From NCBI GenBank assembly GCA_032433765.1, contig JAVIAB010000047.1, positions 426,501 through 490,500 on the forward strand: a stretch of 64,000 bases of DNA, in the 5' to 3' direction. A program made the translations under genes and the position numbers. This DNA comes from Megaustenia siamemsis (Eukaryota > Mollusca > Gastropoda > Stylommatophora > Ariophantidae). Of the stretch, positions 58,701 to 64,000 are shown piece after piece. The notes beneath the pieces were generated by a model. It was given only the letters and a program-made list of their open reading frames with translations, searched no databases and was not told the origin of the DNA. Numbering within the stretch: the first letter of the stretch is position 1; the number at the start of each line of letters is the position of its first letter.

Positions 58701-58819
58701 CCATGACCAGGCCAATGTTTTGAGTGGAGATCCCTAGGGATCCAAGGATAATGAGGATAGCGACGACGCTAGAACTTGGGACGGCAGGGATAGCCATGGA
58801 AGATATAAAGACGAGTATT
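51129..58819 (-). CDS. SLC1-family transporter, C-terminal exons (5' part outside)
   Basis: The family consists of sodium-coupled glutamate/aspartate (EAAT) or neutral amino-acid carriers in the plasma membrane. Two exons, 58685-58819 and 55821-55956, join in phase 2 and read through HP2 and TM8: IPAVPSS, then LVMAVEWL/NDRIRTSTNV, then a tail with LEQMD. The family pattern is GIP.aG....LIIAVDW.lDR.RT.vNV and, in EAAT3-type proteins, KKELEQMD. The Asp-Arg-x-Arg of TM8, whose second Arg pairs with acidic substrates in EAATs, is kept, which favours an acidic substrate; AVDW has become AVEW. The second exon has an in-frame TGA; a candidate alternative tail exon lies at 51129-51425. The exons encoding the rest should lie to the right of the window. 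Confidence 0.75.
51586..53310 (+). mobile_element. Penelope-like element, 3' half with GIY-YIG
   Basis: It encodes the end of the RT region (RIRRICQDDQDFLQQAHLML, TLTYHPHL, LLFCDPPMIAFKRDRNLGDI, HFGTAPCGRNCITCS) and a GIY-YIG endonuclease start (SPNIIYAIICQQCHMTYIGE, SGRRL, then in shifted frame EHLRDVQQNTGTPV and SLTPRGM). Penelope-like elements uniquely join RT to GIY-YIG. Stops and frameshifts show it is dead. The 3' region has a (TA)n run at 52716-52760 and a hammerhead-like motif at 53213. Confidence 0.88.
53311..55310. other. Mostly unique intron-like DNA
   Basis: It holds a (CA)n stretch (53417-53465), a GTGTGTGT/ATATACGTGAG repeat (53690-53840) and CTAACTA-rich sequence near 54400-54500. 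A B-box-like GTTCGATTCTC near 55108 hints at an old SINE. It would lie in an intron if the tail exon at 51129-51425 is real. No exon recognised. Confidence 0.5.
55315..55745. repeat. TCTC/TCTG microsatellite
   Basis: About 430 bp of CTCTCT with regular GTCTC and GCTCTC interruptions, ending about 80 bp from the SLC1-like exon. Confidence 0.95.
55821..55956 (-). CDS. SLC1-like exon: end of TM8 and C-terminus
   Basis: It follows acceptor CGTTTCAG; its first base completes the codon (AA|T, Asn) left open by the exon at 58685-58819. It encodes DRIRTSTNVVSHMVAAQVTW, then a stretch with NTLEQMDRRDQANE and, after eight more bases in frame, ends at TGA. DR.RT..NV is the SLC1 TM8 end and LEQMD resembles the start of the EAAT3 cytoplasmic tail. 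A possible donor GAG|GTCAAG precedes the stop and would allow splicing to 51425. An internal GTGAGT after NV is ignored because the sequence beyond it still aligns with the family. Confidence 0.75.
55957..56565. other. Unique intron segment
   Basis: Non-repetitive sequence upstream of the SLC1-like exon at 55821-55956. No further exon of the family is visible here. Confidence 0.5.
56570..57450. repeat. About 29-bp array with poly-C runs
   Basis: About 30 copies of a unit with CAGCTGAAGTAAGGGCCCTT, changing from GACTCCACA to TATCCCAAC partners, with C runs at 56833-56849 and 57391-57409. Confidence 0.94.
57655..58555. repeat. 53-bp tandem array
   Basis: About 17 copies of a 53-bp unit with GTCGCACAATGACCTACCAT and ACTGATATATCAA, in the intron between the two SLC1-like exons. 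ATAGTGG and TTGTGGG variants alternate in places. Confidence 0.95.
58685..58819 (-). CDS. SLC1-like exon: HP2 loop and TM8
   Basis: It is 135 bp between acceptor CTTATTTCAG and donor AA|GTAAGTC, entering and leaving in phase 2. It encodes ILVFISSMAIPAVPSSSVVA, then a hydrophobic stretch ending NIGLVMAVEWL, colinear with SLC1 HP2-TM8 (consensus IGaaGIPqAG...LiiAVDW). The 3' splice site is copied in each unit of the 45-bp array that follows on the right. Confidence 0.75.
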
Positions 58820-59180
58820 CTGAAATAAGTAAGATTAGATGTATGATACATGACGGTGAGAATTCTGAAATAAGTAACATTAGATGTATGATACATGACG
58901 GTGAGAATTCTGAAATAAGTAACATTAGATGTATGATACATGATGGTGAGAATTCTGAAATAAGTAACATTAGATGTATGATACATGATGGTGAGAATTC
59001 TGAAATAAGTAACATTAGATGTATGATACATGATGGTGAGGATTCTGAAATAAATAACATTAGATGTATGATACATGATGGTGAGAATTCTGAAATAAGT
59101 AACATTAGATGTATGATACATGATGGTGAGAATTCTGAAATAAGTAACATTAGATGTATGATACATGACGGTGAGAATTC
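58820..59180. repeat. 45-bp array copying the SLC1 exon acceptor
   Basis: About eight copies of a 45-bp unit with ATTCTGAAATAAGTAACATT. The first copy overlaps the 3' splice site of the exon at 58685-58819, so each unit shows CTTATTTCAG|AATTCTC on the minus strand. Confidence 0.95.
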
Positions 59181-59475
59181 TTCTAATTCTTGGGAAGTGA
59201 TGGAGCTGAGGGGGATAATAAGGGTCCTAGAAGAGGAATAAAAGTGGACATCAGGATAAGGGGGCGGGGAGGGGGGTACTGGAATAGCAGGCATAGAGAA
59301 GTAGTGCCTACAAGTGAATTAGAGAGGGAACGGGTAAGATGGGAGTAGATCAGCAGAGAAGTGGTGGTTAGGACGTGAGTTAATAGAAGCGGGCGGAGAG
59401 ATTGTACAGTCCAGGTGGAGAGGTGATATATAATGAGGTGAAGGACATGTAGAAAGTCCGAAGAGGGGGGGGGGT
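59181..59475 (-). mobile_element. Probable Penelope 3' region, distal part
   Basis: CT-rich on the minus strand, without coding. It resembles in texture the segment 61840-62035 on the other side of the inserted LINE, and is best explained as the rest of the same Penelope-like 3' region. This is an inference. Confidence 0.4.
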
Positions 59476-59484
59476 TTGTTTATT

Positions 59485-61830
59485 CTTCTACCTTTTAGCT
59501 CCCAGTGGAGCATAGGTCTTCAACAAACACTTTCCAAGTCGTTCTGTTTTTTGCAATTCTTTTAAGATCATTCAATGTCTTCCCCATCATCTTCATCTCT
59601 GCTTCAATCTGTCTTCTCCAATAATTCCTTGGTCTTCCTCTTTGTCTTTTCCCCTGGGGATTCCAAAAAAGGGCCTGTTGTGTAATACTCGCAGTTGGCT
59701 TCCGTAGTGTGTGTCCTATCCAGCGCTATCGTCTTTGCTGTATCTCTTTATCCACTGGTATTTGACCGTACATTTCCATAATTCCACGTTAGTGACTTTG
59801 TCCTGCCATTTCCATCCCTTTATTCTGCGCAAGCATCCATTAATGAAAGTCTGTACCTTCGTGATTGTCACTTTTGTTATTCTCCATGTTTCACAGCCAT
59901 ATAATAGAACCGACTTAACATTGGAGTTGAAAATTTTATTTTTGTATTTAGCCTAATTTCTTTGGATTTCCATATGTTTCCCAGTGCAATGAAAGCTCTT
60001 CTTGCTTTTGATATCCTTATTTTGGTATCATTTTCTGTTCCTCCCTCTTTATCTATATTACTGCCCAGATATATATAAGATTGTACGTCTAGTAGAAGTA
60101 TTTCTCCTAGTTTTATTTGGTTATTGCCAACTGCATTAATTCTCATAATGTTGGTCTTATCTCTATTAATCTTTAGTCCTAGCTGTTGTGATCTCTCATC
60201 TAATATACTCATTTTATCTTGCATATGTTGGTGGCTGTGTGATAGGAGAGCTATGTCATCAGCAAAGTCTAAATCATCAAGTTGTTGGTCAGTGACCACT
60301 GGATCCCATTTCTATTGTTTTGAGTTACTTTCATAATCCAATCTATGGCCAGTAGAAAGAGAAATGGAGACAGAAGGCATCCTTGCCTTACTCCTGTTTT
60401 TATTTCAAATGCTTCTGTAAGCTGTCCTTCATGCACCACACTACATTTTGTTCCTTCATACTTTGTTTTTATCAGGTTAATAAACTTTATGGGGATTCCG
60501 TAATGACTCAGCAACTTCCAAAGCATTCTTCTGTCTAAACTATCAAATGCCTTTTCGTAATCTATGAATCCAATATAAAGTGGGGATTTTAGTTCTAAAC
60601 TTTGTTCAACTATTATACGTAGAGTAGTTATTTGATGAGCACATGATCTGTTCTTCCTAAAACCTGCTTGTTCATCTCTCAAGTGTTTCTCTATAGCCTC
60701 TTTTAGTCTCTCCAGAATGATTCTGCCTAATATTTTTCCTGGCACTGATAGTAGCATAATTCCCCTATGATTTGTGCACTCCTGTAAACTTCCTTTCTTT
60801 GGTAGTTTGATCATATAACCTTCTCTCCAGTCTTTAGGTATTTCTTCCCTCTCCCAAATTTTATCCAATAGATCATGTAACATCTTGGTAGAGGTGATAA
60901 TATCTGCGTTGATGGCTTCCGAAGGAATTTCATCTGGTCCTGTGGCTTTACCATCTTTTAATAGTTTGATGGCTTTCATTATTTCTTCTTTGCTTGGTTT
61001 TCCGCAGTTAACGTGTAACTCTTCTCTTCTGCTGGTAGTATATCTGGAGGATTATTTGAGCCGGGTCTGTTCAAAAGTTCTTCAAAGTGCTCTTTCCATC
61101 TCTCCATTTGTTCCCTTATATTACTAAGCAGATTTCCTTTCTTATCTTTGATAAAGGCGTTGATCTGTTTGTATTTTCCACCTAATTTCTTTGTGCTGTT
61201 GTACAGTTCTTTCATATTCCCTTTATTTGCTGCTTCTTCTGCCTCTTTAGCTAGTTCATCTATATATTTCCTCTTATCCCTTTTAATACATCTTCTCACT
61301 TCTTTGTTCACCTCTGTGTAAGTTTCCTGTGTCTTGGCTTTATTACTTCTTGTTTATTATTCATTCTCGTTTATATCTCCAAGTCCATGTTTTCCCATAA
61401 TCTCTTCGAAGCCTCTGTTGTCTGAGCCTACCTTAGCATTTAGGTCTCCCATCAAGATTATAATATCCTTGGCTCGTCTTGCATCCATCTGACATTGTAG
61501 CTGTCTATATAAATCATCTTTAACTGAGTCATCTTTATCGTTGGTTGGTGTATAGCATTGTATAATGTGTAATTTTATTTTGTTTTTGGTTGTTCTAAAT
61601 GTTGCTCTCACCAATCTTGGTCTCACTGCCTCCCATTCTATTAGTGTCTTCTGTGCATTCTTTGATAGCATTATAGCATTATATACGTTTTTTCGGCTTA
61701 TTTTTTTACAGTATTGGATAGCCAGCCCCATGCCTAACCCTCCTTTCTCGCCTCTTACGAACATGCCTGGTAGGGTACAGCGCCGCTATTCTTTACTCCC
61801 CTTTCGGTCCCCGGCAGCGCACAGGCGGGG
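59485..61830 (-). mobile_element. LINE, 5'-truncated, with 9-bp target duplication
   Basis: Domains in order on the minus strand: APE endonuclease remnant (KLHIIQCYTPTND, IIILMGDLNAKVGSDN, IMGKHGLGDINENE); linker; RT (GKATGPDEIPSEAIN, QAGFRKNRSCAHQITTLRII, GFIDYEKAFDSLDR, GVRQGCLLSPFLFLL, LDDLDFADDIALLSH with catalytic FADD); distal region (SYIYLGSNIDKEGGTENDTK); and an end reading GKRQRGRPRNYWRRQIEAEM. TTGTTTATT flanks it at 59476-59484 and 61831-61839. Only a few frameshifts or stops break it, so it is the youngest LINE here. Confidence 0.88.
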
Positions 61831-61839
61831 TTGTTTATT

Positions 61840-62295
61840 ACTGGATGAAAAAGGCAAGATAAGGGGTTACTAAAAGTGGATAGGGAAAGAAGAGATGGAC
61901 GTGGAGTAGACGATCAGAGAAGTGAAATAGGAAGAGGAGTACAGAGGTGGGAGGATGGAGTCAGCGGAAGAAGGGTCCTCAGAGGGACAGGGATACATTG
62001 ATGCCATGGGGGGTGAGGCAACCCCAACGAACGATCAGACGATTCTCAAGAGTGAGACGACTGTGGTTATAAGAGAAGCATGATAGTAGGCCAGTGACCA
62101 AGACATCAGCCTTCCCCGATGGTCCCTCGAGTTAAAGTGGACTGCTACAGGAGTGTCCGCATCTCGGGTGATGTCATATAGGTGTTCACGGCATCTGTCA
62201 CACATACACCGCCCGGATTGACCGATGTAGGTCAACTTGCATCGCTTAAAAATGATGGCATAAATGATGTTACGCAATGTGCTACTGAATCGAGA
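61840..62295 (-). mobile_element. Penelope-like GIY-YIG fragment
   Basis: The minus strand encodes RNIIYAIIFKRCKLTYIGQS, then GRCMCDRCREHLYDITRDAD and, in frame, LLRIVRWGCLTPHGINVSLSL and a stop: the GIY-YIG domain and C-terminus of a Penelope-like protein (compare IIYAIICQQC and YIGESG at 52108). The frame upstream passes directly into the 42-bp array, which replaces the RT part. Confidence 0.85.
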
Positions 62296-63485
62296 AGTCA
62301 CTCGCAGAGTTATAGTAGTAATTGAGTCTTGGCGAGAAGTCACTGGCAGAGTTATAGTAGTAATTGAGTCTTGGCGAGAATTCACTGGCAGAGTTATAGT
62401 AGTAATTGAGTCTTGGCGAGAATTCACTGGCAGAGTTATAGAAGTTGTTGAGTCTTGGCGAGAAGTCACTAGCAGAGTTATAGTAGAAGTTGAGTCTTGG
62501 CGAGATGTCACTAGCAGAGTTATAGAAGTTGTTGAGTCTTGGCGAGAAGTCACTAGCAGAGTTATAGAAGTTGTTGAGTCTTGGCGAGAAGTCACTAGCA
62601 GAGTTATAGAAGTTGTTGAGTCTTGGCGAGAAGTCACTAGCAGAGTTATAGAAGTTGTTGAGTCTTGGCGAGAAGTCACTAGCAGAGTTATAGAAGTTGT
62701 TGAGTCTTGGCGAGAAGTCACTAGCAGAGTTATAGTAGAAGTTGAGTCTTGGCGAGAAGTCACTAGCAGAGTTATAGAAGTTGTTGAGTCTTGGCGAGAA
62801 GTCACTAGCAGAGTTATAGTAGAAGTTGAGTCTTGGCGAGAAGTCACTGGCAGAGTTATAGTAGAAGTTGAGTCTTGGCGAGAAGTCACTCGCAGAGTTA
62901 TAGTAGAAGTTGAGTCTTGGCGAAAAGTCACTAGCAGAGTTATAGTAGAAGTTGAGTCTTGACGAGAAGTCACTAGCAGAGTTATAGTAGAAGTTGAGTC
63001 TTGGCGTGAAGTCACTAGCAGAGTTATAGAAGTTGTTGAGTCTTGGCGAGAAGTCACTGGCAGAGTTATAGAAGTTGTTGAGTCTTGGTGAGAAGTCACT
63101 AGCAGAGTTATATTAGAAGTTGAGTCTTGGCGAGAAGTCACTAGCAGAGTTATAGTAGAAGTTGAGTCTTGGCGTGAAGTCACTAGCAGAGTTATAGTAG
63201 AAGTTGAGTCTTGGCGAGAAGTCACTAGCAGAGTTATAGTAGAGGTTGAGTCTTGGCGAGAAGTCACTGGCAGAGTAATAGTAGAAGTTGAGTCTTGGCG
63301 AGAAGTCACTGGCAGAGTAATAGTAGAAGTTGAGTCTTGGCGAGAAGTCACTGGCAGAGTAATAGTAGAAGTTGAGTCTTGGCGAGAAGTCACTGGCAGA
63401 GTTATAGTAGAAGTTGAGTCTTGGCGAGAAGTCACTAGCAGAGTTATAGTAGCAGTTGAGTCTTGGCGAGAAGTCACTGGCAGAG
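62285..63485. repeat. 42-bp array inside a Penelope fragment
   Basis: About 28 copies of a 42-bp unit with GTTGAGTCTTGGCGAGAAGT and CACTAGCAGAGTTATAG. It starts exactly where the Penelope coding sequence stops and stays in its frame (VTSRQDST), so the unit may have come from the element. Confidence 0.95.
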
Positions 63486-63700
63486 GTAGAAATGTTAACC
63501 AAAGGTATAGAACTCCGGCCAATAGCCACTAACTGTAGAAATAACAAGAGAAGCACTAGACCATAGATGACTCACATACAGTTCGGTGACAACCTTCTTG
63601 AGCATTGCATATTTAATGACACTAGTTCCAGACATAATCATCAGAATGTTTAGTGATTGGGTTCCTGACTAGAGTGACGTTAGATGTGTCATCTGGGCCC
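63486..63700. other. Unique segment, possible exon not assigned
   Basis: The minus strand has an open stretch (LNILMIMSGTSVIKYAML) before a good donor TAT|GTGAGTC, but I cannot align it with any SLC1 region, so no gene is called. Confidence 0.3.
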
Positions 63701-63702
63701 AT

Positions 63703-63730
63703 CACACACACACGCACAGACACACACACG

Positions 63731-63793
<63 letters not shown>
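63703..63793. repeat. (CA)n microsatellite
   Basis: About 90 bp of CA repeats with CG interruptions at the left. Confidence 0.97.
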
Positions 63794-63839
63794 GTACACA
63801 GAGATCAGCGATTTAACTGAGTCTAATAGAGGGATCTTC

Positions 63840-64000
63840 TGTTGCATGTTTGTAGCATATTTGTTGCGTGTTTGTAGCATGTTTGTTGCATGTTTGCAAC
63901 ATGTTTGTAACATGTTTGTTGCATGTTTGCAGCATGTTTGTTGCATGTTTGTTGCATGTTTGCAGCATGTTTGCAGCATGTTTGTTGCATGTTTGCATTA
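63840..64000. repeat. 10-11-bp array at right edge
   Basis: About 14 copies of GCATGTTTGTT / GCATGTTTGCA, continuing past the window end. Confidence 0.93.

Noticed and set aside
63560..63690. Additional SLC1 exon on the minus strand
   Set aside because: There is an open stretch with a good GTGAGT donor, but I cannot align its residues to any SLC1 segment that should lie upstream of HP2.
1..64000. CRISPR arrays
   Set aside because: Repeats are direct and head-to-tail without unique spacers, and the genes are spliced eukaryotic genes.

Overview
The window is eukaryotic, repeat-choked DNA, most likely from a mollusc and probably a gastropod. The evidence is spliced genes with GT-AG introns, secreted C-type lectin genes, an SLC1 transporter gene, tRNA-derived SINEs, several non-LTR (LINE) lineages and Penelope-like elements with GIY-YIG domains. 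The taxon is an inference from the type of content, not from a recognised species sequence.

Three genes are readable, all on the minus strand. Gene A (bases 916-12404) and gene B (27627-42447) are neighbouring paralogous C-type lectin genes. Gene B is complete: five exons of 55, 95, 91, 126 and 95 bp that join in frame to a 153-residue secreted single-CTLD protein. Gene A has exons of 55, 86, 91 and 126 bp in the same order and phases; its last exon lies left of base 1. Gene C (51129-58819, 5' part beyond the right edge) is the C-terminal end of an SLC1 (excitatory amino-acid transporter) gene, with two well supported exons and one candidate tail exon.

Almost everything else is tandem repeat. 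I count more than 40 separate minisatellite arrays, units about 12-120 bp, from 0.1 to 3.8 kb long, filling introns and intergenic DNA. Equivalent introns in genes A and B hold unrelated arrays. In three places the repeat unit contains a copy of the adjacent exon's own splice site: a 28-bp array with over 100 copies of the exon A2 donor, a 120-bp array with about 16 donor-like copies next to exon B4, and a 45-bp array with copies of the SLC1 exon acceptor. Other arrays sit inside transposon copies (LINE, Penelope, SINE). I take this local tandem amplification of ordinary sequence, exon edges included, to be the most unusual property of the window.

Mobile elements are mostly fragments: a LINE split by two SINEs (9.2-10.3 kb), an RNase H-bearing LINE 3' end (14.9-16.0 kb), LINE pieces at 19.2-19.9, 27.9-28.2 and 32.4-33.7 kb, a 2.3-kb LINE inside a Penelope 3' region (59.5-61.8 kb), a Penelope-like 3' half (51.6-53.3 kb), and a SINE family with at least four copies, one intact with a 14-bp target duplication. 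Many long open frames exist only because repeat units lack stops; I do not treat them as genes.
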